Of a DNA stretch of 64,000 nucleotides, positions 50,506 to 62,414 are shown one piece after another. The first letter of the stretch is position 1. Every line of letters starts with the position of its first letter. Source of the DNA: Lepiota brunneoincarnata (lineage: Eukaryota; Basidiomycota; Agaricomycetes; Agaricales; Agaricaceae); the NCBI GenBank assembly GCA_023014365.1, contig JAEBUN010000005.1, positions 992,001-1,056,000 on the forward strand, written 5' to 3'. The notes below the pieces were generated by a model, which saw only the letters and a list, made by a program, of their open reading frames with translations, did not search any database and had not been told where the DNA came from. A program made the position numbers and the translations under genes.

Positions 50506-51181
50506 AACGTAGAGGAAGGGGCTGCAGCCAACGCTCAGGGCAATCTGCGTCTCTCTCCTCCAGACTATTCGCACGAAATCACCCGCATTTAGAAACCGAA
50601 TTTAACAATCGATAATATGTACACGTTGTCCGCTCTGAAACGTGTTTCTCTTCCAAAATGTGGCTACTGTGGTAGAGATATTAAACAACTAGGGAGAGAG
50701 ATGGAGATGCGAGGTCATTGAATGTATCATGATGCTTTACTAGATAGCGATGCAATAGGAACAAAAATGAAGGCTCATCGAAAATGCCGGCGCCCTTCAC
50801 GGAGAATGGAAAAGAAATAATGTTGAATATAGTGCGATAATTGCGCTTTCATGAACAAAGATAATTTGGAAACGAAGAGAAAAGATGACTAAAGGGGGTA
50901 ATTGCGATAACAACAACACAGCGTGATGAGGGTTAGACTGGAGGACGATGACATGACAAGAGGCGGCGAAACTTGCTGGTTTACTGAAATGCGAATGCTA
51001 GGTGATGTTTTTTTTTCCGAAATGTTACAAACGAGGGGGTGTCCTGTTGAATGTATGTTGCCAGGGATTTTTTGTTTTGTCGGTGAAGAATGAAACCGAT
51101 GTCTAGCCCGATACGGGCTGAAATTTTGATAGAACATTTTGGGCCGTAGGCCGAGGAAAACGCACATGGTGAGTCCAGGAC
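50506..51181. other. Intergenic spacer
   Basis: This spacer lies upstream of the WDR26-like gene and at the 3' end of the Ecl1-like gene. It is purine-rich with no open frame of note on either strand and no RNA gene seen. Confidence 0.5.
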
Positions 51182-52712
51182 CTAGAGGGGAATGCGTTCG
51201 ACAATGCCCAAACTGCGTTCACGTTCGCGGTCGCGTTCCCTGCCAACCAAACCACTCCGACCGTTACCAAACCCGGGTGCATCTGTGGAAAACCCCATCC
51301 CATCCAGATCTTCAACTCGAGCCCGTCCGCGCCGTTTTTCATCGTTCCTACTGCCAGACTGAGATCTGTCAAAAATCTCAGTCTGCCGGACAGCGGCAAG
51401 AGTGCGGCCGCGATCCTCCACGTCTGGTAAGACCTTCGGAGCTGGGGAACTGTTCCTCCGAACTGCTGTCCTCCCGCGGTTGGGTTGGCCAGGCACCGAT
51501 GACCAGTCCGTATAGTCCTTCGCATCGAAACGGGGACGGGAATCCTGCTCTACAAATTGCGGCACAACCTCGGCAACGAGGTGCCGAGTGCGGGTGCGTG
51601 GAGGGGAGAAGGACGAGTCCGAGCGTTGACCACTGTTGGATTCACCGGGCATGCGGCGACGTCCCCTCGGAGTGGTGTGAACAAGAGGAGGAAGGGGGCC
51701 ATCGAGAGCTTGGGGCAGCCTCGACGCAAGTGCCAGTTTTGGAGTAGGAGGAGATGGACGAGCAGCAGTATGCCCAGAGGAGGATGAGAGAGGGGACGAA
51801 CGTGCCCCATTGGCGGGCGAGGTTATCTGTAACAAAGAAAAATAGGCCGGTAGACTCGCACGATTGCGGGTGCGCTTTGCCCTTGCGGTGTCTCGTTTTG
51901 TTCTGGATGCATCAGATCCCTTTTCTGAGGGTGCATCACTTTCCTCCAGATCCAAGTTTTCTCGGGACGATGTGCCGAAGTCGGAAAATGTGTCATCGTC
52001 TTCGGTCGACGAGTGCGAAGTATGAGGGGCACTCCGCGGAAAACCTCGCACGTGGCTTGAAGAGTTAGAAGACATACGCTTATGGACGTGTGGTACAGTG
52101 GAGTGGTTATTGGTACCAGATGGGCGGCGGGCGTACTGCAGGGCTGAGGGCTTGAGTGGATATGGAAAGCCAAATTGCTTTGGGATTCCGTCATGGGCAG
52201 AGTCGGGGCCGTCGGTATACTCAGTCCGAACTGCGAGACCAACGTTGTCGTCGTCGTCATCGTTGTCGGTCGCGACAGGACCAGGAGGCCGACGATGCAG
52301 AGGAGGGGACCGAGTACGGATCGTGACCTCGAATGTTCTTAAGTGCAGAGCCGAGGGCGGAAGGCATAAGGGGTGGCACATCGCCGCCATTGGCGTAGCC
52401 GAGATGAGGCGAGGAAAGAGCACTGCTGGAAGAGGAAATGGAGGGGGACGTTATGTCGCGGCCTTGGCAATCGTCGCTGCAATAGGCTTGGCTGGAGGCG
52501 AGAGAGAAAGGGTTGGCACCACGAGACAAGTGGGAGTGAAGCAAGGGAGCATACCCGTAGTCGAGCAGGTGCTTGCCGCACACCAAACAGATTTCCTCAA
52601 ACATAGAAGAGGGGTAGGGGAGGCAGTGAGGGATGGGAAGGAGAGACAGTGAAGAGGATTTTCCGGCCAAGGGGGAGGGGGGAAGTGTTGAGACGGGGGC
52701 AACTGAGGACAA
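51182..52712 (-). CDS. Ecl1-like Cys-motif protein with long disordered tail
   Basis: The N terminus (start 52712) leads into a small Cys module, EICLVCGKHLL then AYCSDDCQGRD, with spacing C-x2-C and C-x3-C. This resembles the zinc-binding core of Ecl1-type life-span regulators. A Ser-rich block (SPSISSSSSALSSPHLGYANGGD) follows. The rest is a 400-residue disordered region rich in Ser, Pro and Arg, ending in an RERDRERERS stretch. The Cys module and the tail are in frames one base apart, meeting somewhere in 52250-52330; this could be one extra base or an unrecognised intron. I recognise the combination as a common uncharacterised basidiomycete protein. Function is unknown; a nuclear signalling or transcription role is only a guess from Ecl1. 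Confidence 0.6.
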
Positions 52713-52880
52713 GAGGGTCAGAGCTTATATAGGGAGATCCTGGGATGTCGCAACATTCGCAACGGAAAACGAATTTTTGAAAATGCCTTGGAAATGCCCA
52801 TTTTGACCAATTTAGGCGACTTTGATCCAAGTCACACATATGACCTCGTCACGCCCTCCATTTCGGGACATGGGTCACAT

Positions 52881-52903
52881 GTGTGATGTGATGAACATCA
52901 CAC
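52881..52903. repeat. Perfect 9-bp inverted repeat, 5-base loop
   Basis: Arms GTGTGATGT (52881-52889) and ACATCACAC (52895-52903) flank GATGA, about 170 bp upstream of the Ecl1-like start codon. A CACATGTG E-box-like palindrome overlaps its left side. It could be a transcription-factor site. Confidence 0.6.
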
Positions 52904-53763
52904 CCCGTCACAGGTCCCGATTATGCTCTCCAATTCACTCCGGGTCACAGGTAGTCGTGGACCCCGTGGACTCATCACCTGGCGATCTATCCCGTAGGCC
53001 ACAACCCCGGTCTTAGTCGCGCCGACAGGGGGAAGGGCTCAATGGAGAGATTCAAGGCAAGCCAGCCTCAGAGAACGACTGTACCACTCAGAGCCAACAT
53101 CAGATGACTCGCTTCAATCCCCCTCTCCTGCGAGCTAACCCAACAACAACAATGCACGCATGTGGCGTGCAAGTTCTGGCTCGTCCTCAACCTGTACATA
53201 GCCAAATCCACTTTTGGCAATGTATGATGTATATACATGTGACTAGTGTGACGCGCCCTGTTTCCGCTTTTGGTGGCTGGGCGCAGAAGGTCGACGTCAT
53301 GTATGACTCCCGCTGTTTTTGCGCTGTGCGTCACACTCCGCAGCCACTCGGATGCTGACCGCGAGCTCAATCCCACTTTCTCTGGGTGATTGATTACCTT
53401 GGACGTTCCCATTAGCGCGTACTGTCTACACAGTGGACCGTTCAAGTCACACATTACGTCCATGTCATTCGCTCGAGCAACATTCTCCTGAGCTATCTCA
53501 CTTCTCCCGATCTATCGTAACAGGAGAACTATGTGGACTTGCATATGGCTCGAGTACTCACGAAGCCCACCAAACACATCGCAGCAATTCAATGAGCACC
53601 TTATTTTCGTCAGAAAATGATGGCTCTTCGATTCTTGATGGCTCCCAGCCTGAGTTATTAGTGGTTCACTTATACTTCACAGTCTTCGGCTTCGATTCCT
53701 CAGATTTTCTCTGGGTACCCGCGTCAAGGGCCACCACGAGGCCAGTCCCGGATCCTTGGGGGT

Positions 53764-53779
53764 GGGGGGGGGGGGGGGG
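53764..53779. repeat. Homopolymer G tract (16 bases)
   Basis: There are sixteen consecutive G in the gene-poor stretch, preceded by further short G runs. Confidence 0.9.
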
Positions 53780-56503
53780 AACTACGATTGCCTTCTAGCG
53801 TCCGACAATGCTTTTGGACGCCTTAGGCAATTCTCCTCTTTATCTCGCAGCAGGGAAGCCCTCGATAATTGGAGCTTGATCGGGTCTCTCTCCCTTATCG
53901 TAACTCAAAAAGCTGTTTGACTCTCTCGGGCTGGTGGTTGTGTGGTTCTGCCGTCGTCTCATTTATCAATAATACCTTGCGAAGCCTTTCTTTGAGACCG
54001 TGATACGCCCGTTTGATCGCTTCAGGAGCCGACTGATCAGACTCGGAGAACAGAGGGGCTTTCACTGTTCAAAGCCATCAAAATCGAAGCCTTTTGAGTC
54101 AATTTGGGACAATGGGGATCAAGTTTTTAGTGAAACTTACACGATGCGTGGACCGTCGGGTTGTTCGATACGTGCTTAGAACTGCTCGTTTTGCTGCTAC
54201 CTTGCTGTTTGTGCCCATGAATAGACGAGGGGTCCCTGGCTGTGTGTGGAAGGAAGATCCACATAAAGAGCCTTTGCCCCCTATAAATTGGGAAAGATCT
54301 TGCTGCATTCGCCAAGAACCATCAACAGCATTGTGCCTGCCCGTGTTTTCCGTTGCAAAGAACCCATAATTGTTTCTGTCCCTGTAATGCGAGTGGAGGC
54401 AGTGTCGTGCAACGTTCGTGACTTGGCCAGGCTAAGCTAGTCACATACACTACGGGACTTGCTGTCAAGATTGGATGCCACAACAATGATGAAGGAGGGT
54501 CTTTGCAGAATCATGTGAGGGTCATAATATCCACTGAGTCAGGCTGATCGACAGGACCTGATGACACTCCTAGCACTAGTCGGCTGTGCTGATCACAATG
54601 TGTACATACAAGCCCAGGTGATCAGGTGATCAGTGACATTATGTACTGCTGATTGATATCTGTGGTCGGGACCCCGCAGCCGGTTAAGTCCGCAAATAAA
54701 GAGGGGAGGAAGGTATTGAATGAAGAGGTGCGAGGGGAACTATTCAGACGAAAGAAAGGAGTGGAGTCGGCGGAAGTTGAGAAAAGAATTTCGACTTAAG
54801 GAGTGGTAACGAGGAGACTGATCGCAGCCGTCTGATCTTTAGTGTGACACAAATGCCTAGCCAAATCTCTGGGACCACCGAACACTTGTCTTGTTAATAA
54901 TAAGTACCACCCCGGTACTCGACTGGTGCGGTAAGTACTCAGCCGTGAATTAACGAGGCTGCTTTGTCAACCCCGGGTTTCGGGAATGGCTCTTCGGAGG
55001 TTTCGGGACTATCATTCCATTTTTGCAAAGAGCACCCGTCGGGCCCGGGGACCGCATCGGACAAGGACACACACACACATATACCGTGACCATGTGGACA
55101 ATGGGGACTCGAATCGCAGCGAGTGTCCCAGCTCTTCAAGACAACTAAGTACTGAATCCTTCATCTCCGATTTCGGATTCGGGATTCTCAACTCTCCCTA
55201 CCCTTCCCCCAACTTGGGGAAGGGAAAATGTTCTCGCTCACCACCCTGCACATCCAATCTTGGAATCAGTTCTAGACGAGCTCGAGCTTACTTCATCAAG
55301 TAGTAAACGTTAAAAATAATCACCCTCCGAGAACTGTTGCCTGGGCCATCCCAGACTACCGCTTCGCCCCCATGTGTAGGCCTGGTAGGGATCCACATTC
55401 CAATGTAACCCATATCTACCGCCGGATGAGGAATCTGCAGAACCGTTGGACTGACTGTTACCAAGGGCCAGCCGGAGCGCCTCGGACTCCCGTTTGTGTC
55501 ACTTTCGTGCCCTCGTTGTATGTGCTCACGACATTATTCCCTTGTTTCCCTCTGACTCGTTTTTTTTTTTTCCTTCTTCTTCTTCTAGTTTCGTAGTCCC
55601 ATTGTTCCCTCGTTGCGGTTGTCATCGTGACAGGGGAAACAAATGGCAATTGACATTTACGCAAATTAATGTACCATAGCATACAATCCCCCTCCGGTAC
55701 CGAATCCAGGTAACTCAAACCTAGCGTGACAAAGGAAAGGAAATACAGAATTACAATAAAAAAAATCACAAAAAAAAGTCCGTTCTTCTGTTCTGTATGG
55801 ACACGGACCCCGGGAATACATGAAGGGAACGCAGCTCAGGTTACCTAACACAAGGTGTGGAAGGAAAGAATGGCTAGCACCACTATAGCAACGTCCGTGC
55901 ATCCTTGCTTGATTGTGCAATACCCGTGCAGTGGTAGCCCCCGGCTCCTGAGAATAGTCGCCACTCACAAAAATATAACATCAATTGATTCGCCCAACGA
56001 TCTCACCTCTATCGACGCCCAGATCTTGACACTGACACAAGCGCAATGCCTTTTTGTCACCAGCATGTCTTCCGGTTGCATACGTCCCAGGAAAAAAATT
56101 ACTATAAATTATATATGAATTATAATGTGCTTCTACTCTAAAACTCAGTTAGCGCTCATGAGGCACAATCGATCACATAACCACTATGTCCATAAAGAGG
56201 GATAATGGTGGGGGAAATCTATAGTAAGGCAACCAGCGCGCAGCCAAAACACAGGGAAGGGAGCCACAAAGGAGATGAGACCAGATCAAATCCAGGTGGT
56301 GCAACATCCAGGGTTGCCTCCTAAAACCGAGTATCATCAACAACCGCAAGCCTCTAAGCTCCATCTACTTGATGATATCCAACGCATGAAGGACAGGTAT
56401 CTCCCAAAACACGATGAACACCAGACCAGCGCAACAGACAATCAGATATCCGCGAGAAATGAACAAGGCACTGCATTCGAATAGCTAGCACTCATGCCTA
56501 TAT

Positions 56504-59500
56504 TCACTTTGCAGACCTTGTCTCGGGAGGTGACATGTCCAGCGACCCATGTCGTGGTGACTCCACAGGCGTCTTCATCCCCACTTCCTGATCATCACGT
56601 CCATCGTTGTGTAGTGACTGAGGGCGTTCCGTTGACACCTGACGTTCAGGGACTAGGGACACTACCTTGCCATTCATAGGCGGGGGAGATGCACTTAGAA
56701 CACGATCGGATGCGCTCAACGCCAGACTGCTCGCACTCGCCGAGGCTTCACTTCCAAGGGCCAACGTGCTCGTGCTCGCCGTCGTACTCTGTACAATGGC
56801 GAGTATCTTGGCAGGCAGGGGTGGAGGTGGGGGAGTTGACGTTGACGTTCTCGGGCTCGCGTTCTGATTCGGAATAGGCAAGGCTTTCTCCACCACGTTG
56901 CTATTGATGTTCGTGTTCGAACGCGACAAAAGACCTTTTAGACGCTGATTGGCGGTCAACGTATTGGTACGTGTGGGTGTAGGCATGGGCGAGGGAGCAG
57001 GCACGTTTGCACGTGGGAGCTGTTTCTCCGAAACCACGGTTTCCAACATCCCCATAGGGGCTTCTATGTTCCCAAGTCCAGAAAGTTCCTTATGCAGATA
57101 CTTGGCATCTGCGAGTAACCTGCAAACAGAAATAACACCCCAACAAAACGTAGGAAGCGCCCAAAGTGTGCGGAAGAATATGTATGATGAGCTTGTGATC
57201 CATAACAACTGAAATGGGTAAATGAAATACCACCTCACCTTGCTTTGGCGTCTTGACTAGGCAGCTCAATCTTCCCGTATACTTCCGACAAGCGATGATT
57301 GATGCCAGCAAAGACCTCTGTCATGACATACTACAATCGTGACGGTGAATCGAAAGGGAAAAAAGTACCGTCAGCATCATCATCAGCAAAACGGCATTTT
57401 GAACGCGCAAGGTCAAGTCCTCGGGGGGATACTACAAGCGTGACTCGCCAAGTAATTCATTTCCCTCCGAGGGGGGAGAAAGAAAAAAATAGACAAAGTT
57501 CTCACCTCAACAACAGCCGCAGACAGGTAGCGTGAAAGAACTTTATGCAGGGTAACAGTTTCCTTGACCAACGTTTGCATATAAGCGTTAACACCGCCAT
57601 CGTTCGGCTGGTTCCAATCTATCGCCTAGCGGCAGTAAAGAAAAAAAGTAGAGGGAGACAAGGAAAGCCAAAAATACGCAGCGCAGGGTTGCATCGAATG
57701 ACAGCATCAGTTCGCAACTCGGCACAAGTACAGGGAGCGCATACCTTTAGAGATTCGATGTGAACCGTCAACCTGTCACCCATAATCGAAATGAGCTTCG
57801 CGTGAATCTCCGTCTGATGGACTTGATAATCCTATGTGCACATAAAAAGTCAGCCCTCTAGTGCCCTCTCCCCCGGAAACTCGTACTGATAACAAAATGG
57901 AGGAATCGAACAGAGGAGATCACGTTAAGGAGGGAGTCCCCCAAAGCGCCACTCATTGGGGGAAGTGAGCAGTAAATTTAAAATCTCGCTTCCCTGGTCC
58001 CCCACACCGCCAAACCAAACCCGACCCCATTACCAATCGGGGCGAATGAAAGCAAAAGATGAGGGGGATTGGGAAACGCAGAGGCCAGGGCACCGGGACT
58101 CGTGATATCCACTCGTTGGTCGAACACAGACATATACAGGCACATGCCGTGAAATACGGATACCAGCGCTCAACACACACTTGAGTTGTGGGGTTCAGAA
58201 AATGAAAGGAAGCGGGAAAAGATAGATTTTACGAAATGAGGGGATGACGCCACTCACCCGTTTCAATTTATCAAAATCCACCAACAAGACTGCTTCAGCT
58301 TGATTCAGGTGTCTCCTAAATGTCTCCCGGACATACGGTATAAGTTCGGACATGATACTCAACGACTGTGACGCAAGAGCTAAAACGAGGACATGATCAT
58401 CAGCATGGCGTTTCAAAGAGTGCGTCACGGTGGCGGAGAGAAGCCAACATGCAGCATACGACCTGACCCCCAGAAGCACGTCGAATAGGGATGGACTAAG
58501 GACTAACCAAGATGTTTGGCGGTGATATGCTTCAACCCCGCACTCCTCATCGCGCCCGCGCCCAGCACGAGTTGACACGTCCGCGAATTGAACGTCATCA
58601 GGAATTCGACGACTTTGCTAATCGTATCCTTCGTTAGTGTGCTACAATCGTGTACAATAAGCACCCATAAACGGACAAAGAGGGAGAACATCGTGCCTGA
58701 GGTTTACCACTATCTTCAAATAATCCACTAATAGCACCAAAACCTCCTTGGTTGCAGCAACAACGAAGTATAATCTGTCCTCGATCTTCAAATGCTTAGA
58801 ACCGCCCTTTGACAACACGGCCGACTCCTTGGACGCGGACGAAGGAACTTTATTACCCTCACCAGCACTCAACTCTGCAAAACTCTTTATGGGCGGCAAT
58901 GTTCGCAAACTCGCAGGCGGGGCGACACCATCCCTCTCCTTCCCATTTAACACACCATTAACACCACCAAACACCGCACCATCTGCCTCAATCCTCAACT
59001 CTTCTGCGTCCCTTACCGCACTCCCAACAAGCACATCCACAACAAACTGCGCCTCCTTGCCTACCTCCACTTGGTTCCACATCTCGTCCAACACCACCTT
59101 TGCACACCGTTCGATCCGTCCTTGGTGAAATTTACTTAGAAACATAGAGGCTTGTCGGATGACGACACCCCGTAGGCCAATGATCATGCGTCGGCAAATG
59201 ACTTCGCATTTGACGACGAAAGCCATAGAGTCGTAATAGAGTGCAAGAAATTGTGAGAGTGGGAGAAGGGAGTGGGATTCGGTGCGGTGGTGAAGGAGTT
59301 TGGAGGATTGGGTGTTTGCGAGCTCGGTTACGGATGAGAGGAGGTCATTGAGGTCTTCACTGACGTTGGGGATCGGTGGGGGTTTGTAAGTAGATTGATT
59401 TTTGGGAGCCGCGGAGATCCTTAATGGCTGTCAGCGGTAGGGTTGGGATGAGACGAGTTGATACTTGCCGGATTGAATCTAACAGGTTTTTGATGGTATT

Positions 59501-61336
59501 ATTTTGTGCCTGTACGCTTTCAATCAAAGCCAAAAGGTGTCTGTACACCCCCTGCAACATTGGCATGAACTCTGCGTGTTGCATATTTTTCAGGTGTTGA
59601 ATCAGTCCCGTTCTTCCAGAAGCTTAGTACAGAACAATACTGTGAGATGCAATTTACGCACCTATCTTCATCCCTCTCCTCGTCCCACTCCTTCTCAAGA
59701 CCAGGTACTAATTTGCTTATAACGCTCCTCACCTCACTCACCACAATCTCTCTCCAGCTCGATATGCCATCTTTCATTCCTTTCGTCCTCGAGAGATTTT
59801 GAAGCAGAGGCTTCAACCTATCCCGTAACCGCTCATCCTGTCCCTTGGGATCACTGTGCCCATTGAGTTTGACCTCTTCTGCGCTATTACTCCGGCTAAG
59901 ACGTTCCTCCAAGTCTAGTCTTAGGACAGTGACGAGCTCCTGGGATAGACTTGTCGCGATCTCCAAAGTCAAGGCACGCAGATGATTCGGGAGTTCTGAG
60001 AATGCGGTCAATGCAGACAAAGGGAATCCAAGCGTCAGTTTCTGGCTTGGCTGCACTTCCTCATTCTCTCCTTCCTCCAATGTGGGCGGTAACCTCCCGG
60101 TCCTCAGTGTGTCACCATCCGACGCCTTCCTTTGATCCGGCTGCACCTCCCACATCCTCTCCAACTCCTCCACAACGCTCAAGGCCTCTCCCCATTTCCC
60201 GGCGCCCACTAACCCCCTCACAACCTTGGTCATCTCTACTACTCCCCCTACACTTCCGATCGCGTCTTTCATCGTTGCAAGATTACCCACCTTGACAGTC
60301 CTTCTTACCACTTCCAGCCCTTTTTTTGCAGTCTTCTCGTCGACATCTCGCAAGAGTTCACGGAGCTTATTGATACGGTCCAGACAGACATCGGATTCGG
60401 ATTGGAGGTCTTGAAGATTGGTAAGGGCGGCAAAGAAAGAAGTAGACCGGAGGGATATTTCGCGAACAAGGTGTTGTTCGACAGTGTCTGCATAGTGAGA
60501 GAATTTGTCGAGGAGGGGTGGGGTATGAGAGAGGGAGGAAGACGGATCGAGGATCGAATGATTATCTGGAGCGGAACCGTTGGGTTCGGAAGGCTGCTCG
60601 GTCACTTTTGCGAATGTGCGGGGGTCTCCCAGGTTAAAGTTGAGTTCGAAGAAAACAGAGGGTACGGTGTCGAGTGATGGGATTGTGCGGCTCTGGACTG
60701 GTGTTAGGGGGTTTGAGGGTGCGCGATTGGATGTTGGTGGAGATGAGAAGACATTGGTATCGAGCGCGCGCGGGCTAGTCATGGTGTCATTAGGAGAGGA
60801 ATCGAGCTGGGCCTGGCCGTGTCTACCCAACTTGTTGTTCCGTTCGAATTGTTCCCACTCTGGAGCAATGGCATGCAAGTAAGAATCAAAGTCTTTGCGA
60901 CGCACACGTGGAAGGTCTGCGGGAGGGACGGCAGGCAAGGAGGAATGGGGTTTTGGAGGTGCCTGCTTCTTGTGTGGGTTATTAAGCACTGTGGATATTG
61001 CTAGGGGACGGGAGAGTTCGTCATTAGTGCTCATGTCAGGTAGCAATTCATCACACCGTGAAAACCGTGTCTCGAACTGCTCCATTCGCCGGGCAGTGCG
61101 CCGAGAGCGAGACTAGCAGCGGAGGTATTCAGTGCGCCGAGAGGAAAGGGTGTGGGGGTGGGCTGGTTGAAGTAGTCTGCACCATGTCCTTCGGTGGTGC
61201 CAGAGACGCTCTCTGGTCCTGGACGACGAGAGGAAGGATCCCAGGTGAATCTGTAAGGTCTCGGGGTTGGAGTCTGGTCCTGTGCGGGTGACTGGGGACG
61301 AGAGGGTGTGGAAGAGAAATCGGACATGGTGGACAC
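56504..61336 (-). CDS. VPS54: GARP complex subunit VPS54
   Basis: This is a subunit of the GARP tethering complex, which docks endosome-derived vesicles at the trans-Golgi network. The N terminus (MSDFSSTPSRPQSPAQ) is Pro/Ser-rich. A first intron joins SRHGFH to AISTVLNNPHKKQAPPK and LPRVRRKDFDSYLHAI. The Vps54 N-terminal region follows: SVFFELNFNLGDPRTF, then long helices. The C-terminal Vps54 domain has RRMIIGLRGVVIRQASMFLSKFHQ, RIERCAKVVLDEMWNQVEV, EFLMTFNSRTCQLVLGAGAMRSAGLKHITAKHL, and a final SGLGNIEAPMGMLETVV block. A Ser/Thr/Pro-rich tail of about 180 residues follows to the stop at 56504. Two in-frame ATGs (61336, 61327) could start it. The start is only 24-33 bp from the divergent SAM35-like ATG. 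Confidence 0.9.
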
Positions 61337-61360
61337 GTATTAACTTGTGTTTCTACACCC

Positions 61361-62373
61361 ATGATCCCAAAATCTCTCGCAGCCTTCTTTGCTCACTTTC
61401 CAATCTACACTCACCCCCGCCCACCCCCTCAAAAGCACCTACAGGCCAGCTACGACCCCCACCCTGTGGCTCAGCCCACCCCCGGGCTACTCGCCAACAA
61501 CCTCATCTACCACAGACAACCTTCTCAGTGCAGACGTCGAATGTCTTAAATGGCAAGCCTACATTGCTCTCCGTGGACTCAGGTCTATCTGTGTCCGATT
61601 CGACGTCTCTCCGGACGGCGCTATCGATTGCCGTCTCCCCAACCTCCACATCCCCTTTTCCGAGTCTGTCTTACCTAAAGACACGAAAGACACCAAGGAT
61701 AGTGAACACGACGGAGAGTTGTTGGCGGCGCACATGATCCCGACGTGGGCCGACGCAAAGCTCGGTGTGGATAGCTCGGCGGTCGTCGACGAGGGGTACA
61801 TGGACGAGAATGCCAAGGATGAGAGCAGGGCCTGGGTGTCTCTGCTCGAGGGTGCTGTCCATGCTGCCCTTGTACGTCTCTTCTTTACTTCCACAGGTTT
61901 CTAATTCTCAAAGGGAATAGATTCTGGCCCAACCAAAACCTACCTACTTGCATACCCTCCTCTATCCCCCAGCAACGAATGCGCCCCATCCCTTCGCGTC
62001 GCTGCTCACACCACCACCGGCTCCGCTCACAGGCTATTTTTCCCTCCTCCCGTCCTGGGGTACACGAATATCCCGGTCTGCCATCTTGACACAGTATCGT
62101 GAAGCCATCGCTGCCCTCTCTGAGCGTCTCGGCACGGACAAATGGTTCCTAGGCTCTGCGTATGTCATTCCTATCCCGTTACTTTGCCACTGCCATTGAC
62201 TCGTATATTGTAGTGAACCAACGCCGCTCGACGCTCTCGCGTTCGCGTACCTCCACTGCATCCTTCACTCATCTGACTTTATCCGAGTTGAAGTCACCAA
62301 ACGCGTCAACCTCGTCGCTTGGGAATGGCGTGTCCGAAGCACCATACGCGCTGCGTTTATCGCGCCTCTATAG
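61361..62373 (+). CDS. SAM35/metaxin-like mitochondrial outer-membrane sorting protein
   Basis: This is a subunit type of the sorting and assembly machinery that inserts beta-barrel proteins into the mitochondrial outer membrane. The start at 61361 gives MIPKSLAAFFAHFPIYTHP, the usual N-terminal block of fungal SAM35-like proteins. It continues with PTLWLSPPPGY, SADVECLKWQAYIALRGL and VRFDVSPDGAIDCRLPNLHIP. The GST-like C-terminal half ends LDALAFAYLHCILHSSDFIRVEVTK and FIAPL, stop at 62371-62373. The first block and PTLWLSP lie one frame (+1) apart near 61430-61460; if the gene starts at ATG 61389 instead, no shift is needed but the conserved block is lost. Two introns (61874-61918 and 62160-62215, roughly) join in frame. 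Confidence 0.75.
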
Positions 62374-62414
62374 GTATCATGTTGCTCCATCTAGACTAGA
62401 TATATAATAGATTT

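Larger units (their letters stand above)
52713..56503. other. Largest gene-poor stretch of the window (3.8 kb)
   Basis: No open frame here has a recognisable domain or plausible exon chain. The first 300 bases, upstream of the Ecl1-like gene, are rich in TCAC motifs. A 16-G run lies at 53764-53779 and a T run at 55561-55572. GATCA-rich sequence with a doubled AGGTGATC occurs near 54616-54631. No tRNA, transposon ends or long repeats were recognised. The last few hundred bases are probably the VPS54 3' UTR. Confidence 0.45.

Noticed and set aside
51139..51747. 202-residue plus-strand open frame
   Set aside because: It is a shadow of the Arg/Ser-rich tail of the Ecl1-like gene on the minus strand, and its composition is mirrored.
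54094..54369. 91-residue plus-strand frame in the gene-poor stretch
   Set aside because: There is no recognisable domain, no splice partners and no conserved block, so it is not supported as a gene.
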